From the NCBI RefSeq assembly GCF_004210375.1, contig NC_134833.1, positions 25,052,063-25,116,062 on the forward strand: a stretch of DNA of 64,000 bases. Reading direction: 5' to 3'. The notes under the pieces are model-generated. The model worked only from the letters and a program-made list of their open reading frames with translations. It was not told the origin of the DNA and ran no database searches. Origin of the DNA: Tachypleus tridentatus. Its lineage: Eukaryota > Arthropoda > Merostomata > Xiphosura > Limulidae. This document shows positions 36,900 to 46,809 of this stretch, one piece after another; the stretch's first letter is position 1; each line of letters starts with the position of its first letter. A program made the translations under genes and the position numbers.

Positions 36900-38110
36900 A
36901 ATAGGTAAGAAGACCCTTTCAGGAACATTATGATACTAGAAAGGAGGAGAAAAATCCAGCTGAATAAAGATGCAAAACTGCAAATAAATATTAATTGTAC
37001 TAAAGTAGGAAACATATGAGTGAATTCTCCAAATGAATGAGGAATTCTGGTATAGCCAAAGTCCTTGAAAGAAAATAACTTCTTGTGCAGGAAGAGAATG
37101 AAAAATGTTAAATCTGGTGACAAGATATCCCATAGCCTGCATGCATAGAGAAGAAGGCTGAATCCTTTGAGACAAGAGGAAGAAAATGCACAGAAATACC
37201 AAATATTGAGCAGGCATGAGAATGATAACAGATAGGGTAAAAGACAGGCTAAAAAAATGGAAAGAAGAGATGAGAATAAGAGTAAGAAAAGAGATCAAAG
37301 AGAAATGAAAACAACTGTAAGCAGAAAATGAGATCAACAGCAGCAGAGGAGATGGACACCCACAGAATGAGTGTTTGGAAGTCACTGATAAGAAGAGTGA
37401 CAAACTATACTTTGGTAGAGGGAAGACAAGAAAAGAGGTAGGCCTGGAATCCTGAATGGGAAGATTAGGAGTGGACTGATCTAAATGAGAAATAGGAAGA
37501 AAGAGACAGAGGAATTTACTCAAAAAAATAACAATGACAGAAGCTGCATAACATCAGTCTAGAACAACAGGGAGAAAAGAACCCCACTACAAATATGTGG
37601 ATAAAGAAGGGGAACCAGATGAATAATACATACACAAGAAGAAGGAAGAAGTATGGTAAAAAGGGAAAGTAGTATGACCCAAAAAGTTCCAATAACAGGG
37701 AAATAAAGTACAGAGGAATATGGTATAAGAAGTGGAGAATGCCAAAGAAAGTACAGAATGAATGTTTATAGAAGCATATCTGAAGCAGGAAGAATTGCTT
37801 CAAGTAAAAAATTGAGTTAGGAAAGAATACAAGAGGGTAGAGAAAAAAAATATGGAAACACTGAAATGGAAAATCAGAAAGTGATATAGGTGGTAAGGCC
37901 AAACAGATATCAACGATAAGGAATCTAAAAAAGGAAGACAGTCTAAAACTTAGGAGGGGAGCATGAACATGACAGGGATGAGGTCTGTGGACATGTGAAA
38001 GGAGCTGTCAGAGAAAGGAAGCACTATAAATCTTAATAACAAGCAAGAAGAAAAGAATCATGGATCAGAAAGTAAACAAATAAAAAATGATAAAGAACAA
38101 GCAGAAAGTA
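36900..38110. other. Long purine-biased block
   Basis: About 1.2 kb in which the plus strand is dominated by A and G. The minus strand is consequently open for 195 (36936-37523) and 128 (37516-37902) codons of hydrophobic, Ser/Leu/Phe-rich sequence. The bias alone explains the lack of stops, and I recognise no family. A decayed repeat is the likeliest content. Confidence 0.4.
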
Positions 38111-38372
38111 AATGAACATATATAATAATGAAAACCAAAGAATTGTAAAGGTTAATTTCATTTCACTTATTATAAAGTATTACCCAAAACAGATCAGGTG
38201 AAGGTCATAGTTCAATACATCATTTACAACTAAGGAGAAAGCAATTTGGCTGACATGAAGAGAGTAGAAAGCCCAGTAAATGTGGTAATCCACAACACAT
38301 TTAACAACGGCTGAAAGACCTTGACAGTTAACAATTTCTGAAATCCATAATAGAAATAAGACCTAAGTGTGA

Positions 38373-38678
38373 AACAGTGTCACTCACTCAGGAATAAGTA
38401 TAAATCACTATAATTTGAGAATTCAAAAAATAAATCTTTTTAAACAAAAGCCACAGAAAAAAAATCCAAGTTTTGTTAACAGTGCAAATATCAATAAACT
38501 GAACTCAAAAGGAAATTTAAACACATCTATTCCATACAATATTGAGGAGAAGAATGAGGTTACCATGAGCACAAATGCAGAGGAAGAGCTATTACACAAG
38601 GAGGTTCAACAGTCTCGTATTGGTAGTGAGTTTTTGTCACATAATGACATTATCATGTATTGGCAAAATCATGTGTAA
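38373..38678 (+). CDS. Open stretch of unknown nature, possible terminal exon
   Basis: A 102-codon stretch without a stop on the plus strand, opposite to the ERp44-like gene. The C-terminal part (from ATG at 38565) reads MSTNAEEELLHKEVQQSRIG and ends MYWQNHV-stop; its composition is protein-like (Asn, Ser, Glu, Lys). It has no ATG near its start, so it would have to be an exon; an AG follows GTGAAAC near 38377. AATAAA occurs near 38990. No family recognised; chance is possible. Confidence 0.3.
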   Translation, partial: NSVTHSGISINHYNLRIQKINLFKQKPQKKNPSFVNSANINKLNSKGNLNTSIPYNIEEKNEVTMSTNAEEELLHKEVQQSRIGSEFLSHNDIIMYWQNHV

Positions 38679-38689
38679 TTAGGGAGAGT

Positions 38690-39823
38690 TGTGTTAAGGC
38701 TAGTGGCACGTTACTCTCTCTTACAGAAGGGCAAGGAAGATAGTTAAATTATGTCCAGAAGCAAGTTTTTATCTCAAAAGTGCAGTTTCAATTTACTGAA
38801 TGATGTATAATGCTACACCGTTACCAGTAGAAATTTTTAGTCATTTCACAATCATATTCAAAATTGCTGTTACCAAATTTAAATTGAGTAACTAAGGATA
38901 TTATTTTTTAGTTATGCCTTGTATAAAAAGCTAGTTAAATTATAAGCTAAATGAAATTGTTTGTTTTGTGTTGTTATGTGAATGCTTTAAATAAATAAAA
39001 ATTATTTAATATACTAGAACCATTACTTCAAAAAAGTAGGCTTAAGTTAAGTGATGAGCTGATGGCAAAAATTCAAGTGGATTAGCACTGTAGATATGAA
39101 GTCAAAATAGAGATTTATAGCTTGAGAAAATAGTGAAGACACTATTTCCAACCTAGTTGTTTATATATATATAGATAGTCCCTAGTTGTAAGCTTGAAAA
39201 TATAATCTTTGCATTTTGATTCAACTTGTCTGTACTTCTTTTTGATAATCCCTACACCCCTTTTAAACTTAATGATAAATTAATTCATTATCTTGTTCAT
39301 GTTACTTTTAGAATCAGTTAACAAGAAATAATTGTTTGTGTGTGTATGTGGTAACATACAGGTTTCTGTCAAGACAAGTATATAAATCATTCCAGTTAAT
39401 ACAGCAAACAATGCAGATAATACATATTTTGTGTACAAGTAAAACAGCCATGATAGTGATAAGCTGCCCCAGCTACCTATAAAATTTTCAAATGTGTGTT
39501 TTTAATCTCTTATTATTTAAAGTAATGTATATGAATACAAACAGCCCAAAGAAACCTATAACCACAAAATCCAATATTTTCTTGCTTTTCCTACTGGATA
39601 ACATATATGTGTCTTACCTTTCTGTGCTATATCCTAACTTTCTTATTAGACCTGTTAATTTCCACACTAGTTTATACTCCATTATCTAAGTTTACGAAAG
39701 TCTCTGGTTATATTTGATGAAAATGTGCTATCAAGTATACATTTTAGAAATATCCTTTGTTTATAATGTGACTTCTCATATTTTAAAAAACATTTTGTAC
39801 CAGTACCTCTCGTTCCTACATAC
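38690..39823. other. AT-rich intronic DNA
   Basis: Nothing supportable; lies in the large intron after ERp44 exon 6. Confidence 0.5.
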
Positions 39824-39940
39824 CCTGTTACAATAAAAAAATTGACAGTCATCTCAAAGGTCCATAGCCACTTTTCTAAACACTTCATATTGAGGCTGAG
39901 CTCTACGAGAGAAATACAATATTCCTGCCCTTGTACTTTC
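39824..39940 (-). pseudogene. ERP44: ERp44 exon 6, with a premature stop and a frameshift
   Basis: 117 bp, acceptor TTTTAATAG, donor GTATGT. It reads ESTRAGILYFSRRAQPQYEV, FRKVAMDL, stop, DDCQF, aligned with human GYFEQKDSDNYRVFERVANILHDDC over single-residue steps. The TGA (39854-39856) could come from CGA by CpG decay. The run of seven T should be six to give FFIVTG and the phase that exon 7 needs. Confidence 0.85.
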
Positions 39941-40444
39941 CTATTAAAAGATCTAATCTTCTTATCAGTATCTTTTTTTTTTAAATCTGTGATTTAGGTA
40001 TGCATCTAGATCTATCTGAAAACTAAGTTCTGTGTATAAAAGGATTGCAATGTTTTAAAATGCAGACATCTAAGGAAGCTAAGCTTTAAATTCTCAAAGA
40101 GCCCTTAATTATAATAAAACTTTTATCAGTTATGATATTATAATAACTATACTGACTCTTTTATTCTACTTGATTTCATTATAAGCACTTTAATATTCAA
40201 TACACAGCTTTTATATCAAAAGCAGTATATATTATTTTTATAGCACCTTCTGTACAATACTGGTAACAAATTATAAATTACTGCAAGATGTGGGAAATTA
40301 TGTTCACCAGCTACATTAATGTACAAATCAGTTACTTTATGCAAAATTAAGTTTCCACTTTAGAATAGTATTCTGTTCACTTTTATCATGAAATTGGTTG
40401 AGTACAAAAATAGAATGAAAAATCTGATTCTAAAAAAAACCTAC

Positions 40445-40629
40445 TGTAATGTTATCAAAATCCTTTTGCTCCTTTATTTCAACAACAAGGTCTTTTAAGA
40501 GGTCTTGAATGAATTGTGTAATGGTAGTTACTGACCGCTGACCCCTCTATTCCCTTTTCATCAGTTTCCCATTCCTTACCAGTTTTAGTGTTGGGTATTT
40601 TGTTATATGAAATCTAGCTGCAATGTGAG
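40445..40629 (-). pseudogene. ERP44: ERp44 exon 5, with a premature stop
   Basis: 185 bp, acceptor TTTTTAATAAAG, donor GTAGGT. It reads HIAARFHITKYPTLKLVRNG and then KLMKRE-stop-RGQRSV, ending near EIKEQKDFDNIT. It includes the conserved TKYPT with the cis-proline. The stop (TAG, 40547-40549) stands where the family has Tyr in KREYRGQRS, a one-base change from TAC or TAT. Confidence 0.9.
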
Positions 40630-40963
40630 CTTTATTAAAAACAAATTTGAGCGAGTATGTAGTTAGAAAATAGTTACAAAATGAATCAGTTTAAAAATTA
40701 AATGTACAACAACCTTAAATATACAGTGACAATATATTTTTATGAGAAGACATTAATTCTTTTAGATTTCACGTTATGAGAGCTAAACTAACTATATAAT
40801 TACAACCAATACAAAAAGAATCAGAAAGGAAGATAGAACAAGTTCTGATGTAATCTTCTAATAATGAGGTCTAAATCACGTGTAGTGTAAAGAATATTTA
40901 CTAAACCATGCACAGTATTATATAAAAAAAAATGTTGTTTTTTTAAGTAGAATTAATACTTAC

Positions 40964-41009
40964 TTTCTGTAACACAGTCTACCTTTCCAAAATATATTTT
41001 ACCAGATTC
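40964..41009 (-). pseudogene. ERP44: ERp44 exon 4
   Basis: 46 bp, acceptor GTTTTCAG, donor GTAAGT. It reads ESGKIYFGKVDCVTE and matches human QVVFARVDCDQ. It ends in phase 1. No lesion. Confidence 0.88.
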
Positions 41010-41183
41010 CTGAAAACAAAGATATTTCATTTTTTAAAGCTGCTGCTATCATTAAATATATTTTATGAAATGTTAAAATCTTCGACAGATATTTTATTTG
41101 AAAAGTGCATTTTCTTTGTAGCTTTAAAATGTGGTTAAATAAAAATATTCTTAAAAACATGGAAACAAGTTTTACAAACTTAC

Positions 41184-41293
41184 TTGATCTTCTTTTGTTA
41201 TACAGTCTGTAGCCTCATTGAACGTTGGTGCTAAGATGTGGCTGAACTTGCACCAATTAGCATAAAAATTAAGATATATTAATTCATGGCTTA
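41184..41293 (-). pseudogene. ERP44: ERp44 exon 3 with the CKFS redox motif
   Basis: 110 bp, acceptor TATGTTGCAG, donor GTAAGT. It reads SHELIYLNFYANWCKFSHIL followed by APTFNEATDCITKEDQ. Human ERp44 has NFYADWCRFSQML here. A single Cys followed by Ser in place of the PDI CxxC is the ERp44 hallmark. No lesion. Confidence 0.92.
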
Positions 41294-41915
41294 CTGCAAC
41301 ATAAAACCAAAATAAGATTTAAGTTGTTATATATACATTTTCACAAATACAGTAAAAACAATACAGTACATAATGTACTAGGCATTTATTGTTTACTGGC
41401 TTTTTTAAAAATATGCAGAGTTGCAGTGTACAAATATTCAACTGCAAAATTTGGTGGGGAATTAATAGTTTTATTATTACTGTTGCTTCAGCATCATTAC
41501 AATACTGATTGGATTCACCTGTTAGCATACAAATGTCAATTGTTTAGTGTTTATGAAATTATATTGTGTAACTCATTTTAATGCACTAATAAACAGTTTC
41601 CAGGTTTACTCAACTGTGTTATAAATGGATTAGCCAAGGGTATTCTTTACGACCAAATTGTACACATTATGGGACAAGACCATCGTAATATACAAATTAG
41701 TGACCAAAAATGTACAACTATCAATGCAATCTTATATGCTCTACTTCAATGAAGTAATTGTAACATGTACAATTAATAATGAAAATGCAAAATCATACAT
41801 AAGTGCAATAACAATATCAATCCTTCTTTCCATGTTAAAGTAATACTTGAAAGTATTCTTGCTCTACATTATACATTTACCATAATAATTCTACTAATAC
41901 TAATCCATTACTCAC

Positions 41916-41985
41916 AAGCATATCTGTCAAAGTTGTGTGATGTTAACTTCACTGCCTCACCATTGATATTGTTGAATATAAAAAA
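41916..41985 (-). pseudogene. ERP44: ERp44 exon 2
   Basis: 70 bp, from a TTATTTTTCAG acceptor to a GTGAGT donor. It reads FFIFNNINGEAVKLTSHNFD and then RYA, ending in phase 1. It matches the region between the signal peptide and the first thioredoxin domain (EITSLDTENI in human). No lesion. Confidence 0.8.
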
Positions 41986-41989
41986 CTGA

Positions 41990-43030
41990 AAAATAAGGAT
42001 TAAAATACATAGTATGTATTAGAAATGCTAATTACACACTCCTCTTTACACATGTTTAAACACACACATACAATATATATATATATGTATATACATTGCA
42101 GTACAAAGTGACTAAGCTTTAGCTACTTACTTTTCATTTTGTAATCAATCAACAGTGAATGGGTTAATAGCTGCTGGATTTTCTATGTACTTTACATGGA
42201 AAATTTGCAATTTCACCTTTATTTTGTTCAGTTTTTTACATCATGTGTTGCAACAGACAAAAACATAGAAGTAATAGAAGTACTCCACACAGTGGGTGAT
42301 AAGTAAGCAAATCAGTAACCTGAAGGTTATATTATAAACCTAATTTAACTTTTCTATTAGAGAAATTTCAGTTACATTTCAGGATTCTGTAATCTGCATA
42401 GAATGTGTACAAATATATGTATACATAATAGATTTTTTATGCAGCAGTACATCATTCCAACTTACATGTGTGTATGGCTTCTTATGGGAAATTCTAAATA
42501 TACTTTCTTGTTCAGTAATATACATGTATTTTATTATTTTTTATATTTAGCATAATGTTTTGTCTCACAGAAATATTCTTCAATGTTTTTGAGGAAATAA
42601 TGTGAAAAATTTGAAGCTTTTATTATATAAATATGTACCTAGCTTTGACGATATTGAAATTAGATATTGATTAGGGAAATTCTAAGTAATGATAGAAAAA
42701 TGAGATTTAAACCAGAGAATGCTTAATTGGAATAATGAATTATTTTGAAATGAGTTATCTATTTAAACATCTTAAAAACTGAATCTCAGGGCTTTTAAAC
42801 TAGAGTGGATTATAATTTGAATTTTTCTCTAATAAATAAATCTATTTTAAGAAGTTTGATTTATCTGTAAATATAAAAATTATATAAAAATAAAACAGGT
42901 CAAATACTGAACATTTAATGTACATAAATGTAATGTGTGTACATGTATACATATATTGTGAGAGATGGGGAAAGAGTATAATGAAGAGTTGGTTGTAAAC
43001 CTAAAAAAATATTGTGCATTAAATGATTTT
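41990..43030. other. Intron between ERp44 exon 2 and candidate exon 1
   Basis: AT-rich, with short TA/CA runs near 42060-42090 and 42940. Other donors here do not give a usable coding phase. Confidence 0.5.
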
Positions 43031-43039
43031 AATACTCAC

Positions 43040-43074
43040 AAATTTAAAAGGAAGTAACAGTAAACTTATAACAT
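43040..43074 (-). pseudogene. ERP44: Candidate ERp44 exon 1 (start and signal peptide)
   Basis: ATG at 43074-43072, then a hydrophobic run ending at a GTGAGT donor (43039). In the phase required by exon 2 it reads ISLLLLPFKF, a good signal-peptide core, but the ATG is one base out of that frame. Either a base was lost in the T run after the ATG or the true start is elsewhere. A CR1-like fragment begins 19 bp upstream, so no promoter is visible. Confidence 0.45.
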
Positions 43075-43092
43075 ATAAGAGTCAATAAATCC

Positions 43093-43300
43093 CTTAAATT
43101 TGCCGATGATATTCAGGTCTTGGGTACTTCGGGTTGTGATGATGTTGTTGCTGCTTTACAAAAATACTTAGATAATTTTTACTTTTCTAACAAGGTTGTT
43201 GGGCTTTAGAATGAATTGCCATCAAATATGGTGAAGTTAATGAAAGGCATAAGTTGTTATGTGATCAGGACAGCATTTAAGCATTTCTTTGTTTGTTCTA
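43093..43300 (+). mobile_element. CR1-like RT scrap with an internal deletion
   Basis: The plus strand reads KFADDIQVLGTSGCDDVV and then AALQKYLDNFYFSN, containing the RT catalytic ADD. It jumps directly to KVVGL-stop-NELPSNMVKL, a form of the LWNxLP block found near the C-terminus of these LINEs. About 100 residues between are missing. It ends 19 bp from the candidate ERp44 start. Confidence 0.65.
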
Positions 43301-43569
43301 ATATGGGGAGGTCAGCCCTGAAATACCAGTAAGCCCCTTGCAAATTTAAACAAAAGTAAGCAAATAATAAAACGCTAGTAAGTGGACTCTATGAATAACA
43401 AATTATTGCCTTCCCTCACTCTGCTACTCTACAATCCAGTTATTTAATTTTTCTCTAGCACCCAGTGATATGGCTTTTATTCTATGTGGCATCTTATCAA
43501 AAGCTAGTTTGACAAGTCTTTCCATGATCATTTGTGACATATTTTGTACACGAATTTACACTTCTTTTA

Positions 43570-45058
43570 GCGTTGCTAGACTTAACCACTTATTTGAGTA
43601 GAGCTTCGAAAGATGAAAATAAGAAAAGGGAAAATAAAAGTAAAAACCTTTTTTTAGCATTTAATAGGGAAAATGTGAATGCTACGAAATTAGCCTAAAT
43701 AATAGCTGGTTAAAAAGTTTAAGACCACACTGAAACGAAGCGTTGATCAGTAAACACGTAACGAAATTTAGACATTTGTGTTCAAGCATTAGCGTTGTCA
43801 ACATCTCCCATTGACATTTCCTGTGTTACATTGGGTAAAAAACAAGGCGAAGGCTAAAAGTTGACAGAGTTTGAACGTGGCAGAATTGTCAAGCTGCAAA
43901 AGCAAGGTCTCTCTCAACGTGCCATCGCTGGTGAGATTGGGCGGAGTAAAACTGTTGTTGCAAATTTCTTAAAAGACCCTGAGGAATATGGAACGAGAAT
44001 TTCAAGTGGTTGGCCCAAGAAAATTTCGCCGGCGTTGAGCAGAAGAATTCGACGGGTCGTCCGGCAGCCGATCTTCGAACCAGATTAAGGCCCTTACGGA
44101 CGCAGAATGCACCTCAAGAACAATAAGACGGCATCTACGAGAGAAAGGCTTTAAAAACCGTAAACGTTTTTAAAGGCCACGCCTCCCTCCACACCACGAA
44201 ACAGCTTGGTTAAATTTTGCTGAGAAGCACCAAACATGGGATGTAGAAAAGTGGACGAAGGTTTAGTTCTTTGATGAAAAAAATGTAACCTGGATGGTCC
44301 AGATGGCTTTAACATTACTGGCATGATAAGGATATCCCACCGCAAACATTTTCTACACGACACAGTGGAGGAGGTTCCATCATGATCTGGAGTGCTTTCT
44401 CCTTCCATGGAGAAATGAAGCTTCAGGTTATACAGGGACGTTAAACAGGAGCTGGTTACATTGGCATGTTGGAGAGAGCATCCTTATTGATTGAAGGCCT
44501 TCGCTAGTGTGGAAATGACTGGATCTTTCTGCAGGACAACGCTACAATCCACAATGCCCACAGGACAAATGACTTTCATGGCGAATAACATGATTCTTTT
44601 GGACCATTGAAAATGTTTGGGGTGGATGGCAAGGAAGTCTTTAGAAATGGACGTCAATTCTAAACAGTGCATGATCTTTGTGAAACCATCTTCACTACAT
44701 GGAATAACATTCCAGCCAGACTTCTGCAAACGCTTATATAGACCATGCCAAAGCGAATGTTTGCAGTTATTCGTAATGACGGCCGTGCAACTCACTACTG
44801 AGACCTCTTCTTGGGCATTTCCTACCTTGTTTAGAACTTCTTTTTGGTATGGCTTTAAAGTTTTGATCAGCTAGTATTTAGGATAATTTCATAATGTTCA
44901 CATTTTCCCTATTAAATGCTAAAAAGCTTTTTATTTTTATTTTCCATTTTCTTATTTTCATCTTTCGAAGCTCTACTCAAATAATTGGTTGAGTCTAACA
45001 ACGCAGAATGCATATTTTTCTTTATGTTCATTGGCCTTAAGATTTTGGCCAGCAGCGT
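43570..45058 (+). mobile_element. Tc1-like DNA transposon with long inverted repeats
   Basis: Two inverted arms of about 130 bp (43570-43700 and 44874-45007) are over 80 percent alike by eye. Inside the arms lie inner repeats GCTGGTTAAAAAGTTTAAG (43705) and, inverted, GCTGATCAAAACTTTAAAG (44854-44872). An outer repeat, GCTGGCCAAAATCTTAAGG, exists only on the right (45036-45055). This is an IR/DR layout as in Sleeping Beauty-type Tc1 elements, with the left outer repeat lost. Confidence 0.85.
43855..44800 (+). pseudogene. Tc1-like transposase, decayed
   Basis: It starts LTEFERGRIVKLQKQGLSQR (the ATG has become TTG) with a helix-turn-helix up to 44088. Later, in shifted frames, come FDEK and NLDGPDGFN (first catalytic Asp, near 44270), FLQDNATIHNAH (second catalytic Asp, near 44525) and TWNNIPARLLQTL with MPKRMFAVIRNDGRATHY near 44690-44800. 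The reading frame is broken many times. Confidence 0.82.
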
Positions 45059-45059
45059 A

Positions 45060-46433
45060 TACATGTACAAAGTTCTATGAGATTATAATTTTGATCACTG
45101 ATCTACATATATCGATTATGATAGGTACATAGTGCCTAAAACAGTTACATGACAGTTGAAATTTAAAATATGTTAGATGTGACAAGACAAACTCATTTTT
45201 AGAAAATAGTGACAGCCACCCTCCAATTTTACTTTTATGTAAACTGGGCATGTGATGATTCGTCATTTAAATTGAAATGTGAATTTTTTGGTCACTAAGG
45301 CTGCATTTATGAAAGGGTATTTGACAGAAATTGCTTCATGTCAATGTAGTTTATGACATTTAACTTCAGTAAAGAACATGATTGCTATAAACAACAAATT
45401 TGAGCCAGGTTCCAATGTTGTATTCTTAAAATTGTGGTGTTGATAAGGTCTTGAAGAATCTTAGATTAATTCACTAAAGCAGTTGCTTTTAGTGCAGCTT
45501 CAGTGTGGGTGGAGACACTTGAAATGGTGTAACACGCCTTTTAAAAGTATGAATGGGGCTAGAGTCACGTAATAGAGTGTGGTCAATTACCTTTTCCTTC
45601 AGAAATGGCATCTAGTCTGGTAGAGTGAAGAAAGATGTTACGCAAGGATAGTAGGAAGTGATCCGTAATGTGTCGCATTAATAGTGTTATTTTTCTTGAT
45701 ATAGAGGTCAGTACATATACTAGTTCTTAACTCTGCCCATATCCCATTCCTGTTGCTTCCGTACATGCCATTTTTATAGAGAGTAAATGATGCTAGATTT
45801 GGATAAAGAGTACAGCACCTGTGAAACTTTAGAGTAATGCCTTTTTACATCACTACTATTCTGTAAATGTAATACATCTTACTGGGCATTTAGCATACAA
45901 GTCTGTTTCTAACAATTTGCATGTTAAACCAGCGCCCATCTATTGCTACAAACATTTAATCAAACAACGGAGCAGATGCATTAAAATCAGAATGAACAAG
46001 AATTGATATATACTTGTAGATGGTAGTCTTTCTTGTTCATGTGTGCGAACAACCATACAATTAGTTTGGAAGCAGATTCGCAGTCTACTAACAACACTTT
46101 GAGATACGTGCAACCAGTTCTTAAAGCCTGCTGTGATTGACTGGTTTCCTTTCTTCTGACAAAAACTCCATAGTGATAATTCAAAGTAACAACTGAGACA
46201 AGATTTTATGAAATATCCATGTGTGTATGTGTGTAGCAGAGACTGAAAAACAATCATTTACTTTTCAAATCACATCAGGTATATTCACACGTATAATCTG
46301 CATAAAAATGATTCATTATAGATAACCAACATTATTTTGCAACAATGTATTTCCCATATCATGGTTTTAATGTTATGAGTTTATGTTATCTTTAAATTTT
46401 CTTCGGCAGTGCAGTTTGGAACCATAGTGCTCA
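45060..46433. other. AT-rich DNA, nothing recognised
   Basis: Short minus-strand open frames near 45946-46257 show no family features. Confidence 0.5.
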
Positions 46434-46642
46434 GCCCGGCAAGGCCAGGTTGTTCAGGCGCTAGACACGTAATCTGAGGGTCAATCTAATATTCGTTGGA
46501 AAAGGAATAGTCCCAAGAGTTGGTGGTGGGTGGTGATGACTATCTGCCTTTCCTCTAGTCTTACACTACTAAATTAGGGACGGCTATCGCAGATATCCCT
46601 CGTGTAGCTCTGCGCGAAATTAAAAATAAAGCAAACCAAAAC
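46434..46642 (+). mobile_element. tRNA-derived SINE, family A, internally deleted
   Basis: It starts GCCCGGCAAGGCCAGG, the family A head with an A box, and ends in the family tail GTGTAGCTCTGCGCGAAATT. The B-box part is deleted after CTGAGGGTC, and it is about 70 bp shorter than 51599-51876. Confidence 0.8.
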
Positions 46643-46717
46643 AATGTTAAAACTCGGTCAAACAGAGCGCAGGTGGCCTGTTATGTGACTTTATGTTAAA
46701 ACAAACAATCCGAAATT

Positions 46718-46800
46718 CTAGTGGTTCAGTAGTAAGCTTGGGGATTTCTAACGCCAAGAATCGGGGTTCGATACCCAAGGTGAGGATAAGTTAGAAAGTC
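46718..46800 (+). mobile_element. tRNA-like SINE head, family C
   Basis: AGTGGTTCAGTAGTAAG resembles an A box, and GGGTTCGATACC, about 45 bp on, is a good B box. The tRNA fold is only partial and no intact tail is seen, so a SINE remnant is more likely than a working tRNA. Confidence 0.5.
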
Positions 46801-46809
46801 CAAAAATAA

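Larger units (their letters stand above)
26205..43074 (-). pseudogene. ERP44: ERp44-like gene, intron-retaining, with several disabling lesions
   Basis: Seven exons on the minus strand rebuild the N-terminal half of ERp44 (TXNDC4), a thioredoxin-fold chaperone of the early secretory pathway that retains Ero1 and unassembled cargo by mixed disulfides through its CRFS cysteine. Visible are a possible signal peptide, the redox motif CKFS, the cis-proline block TKYPT and the start of the second thioredoxin-like domain. Exon phases all agree. Lesions: TAG at 40547-40549, TGA at 39854-39856, one extra T in exon 6, one missing A in exon 7, and perhaps one missing base after the start codon. The C-terminal half and the ER-retrieval signal were not found. 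Introns exclude a processed copy. It is either a decayed paralogue or a working gene with assembly errors. Confidence 0.85.

Noticed and set aside
36936-37902. Hydrophobic membrane protein on the minus strand
   Set aside because: The long open frames follow from the purine bias of the plus strand; no membrane-protein family or start context is seen.
42120-42150. Minus-strand ATGAAAA followed by a strong GTAAGT donor as ERp44 exon 1
   Set aside because: Joined to exon 2 it meets a stop at once. The hydrophobic run at 43040-43074 fits better.
46718-46790. A functional tRNA gene
   Set aside because: A and B boxes are present but the acceptor stem does not pair and there is no terminator; a SINE remnant is more likely.
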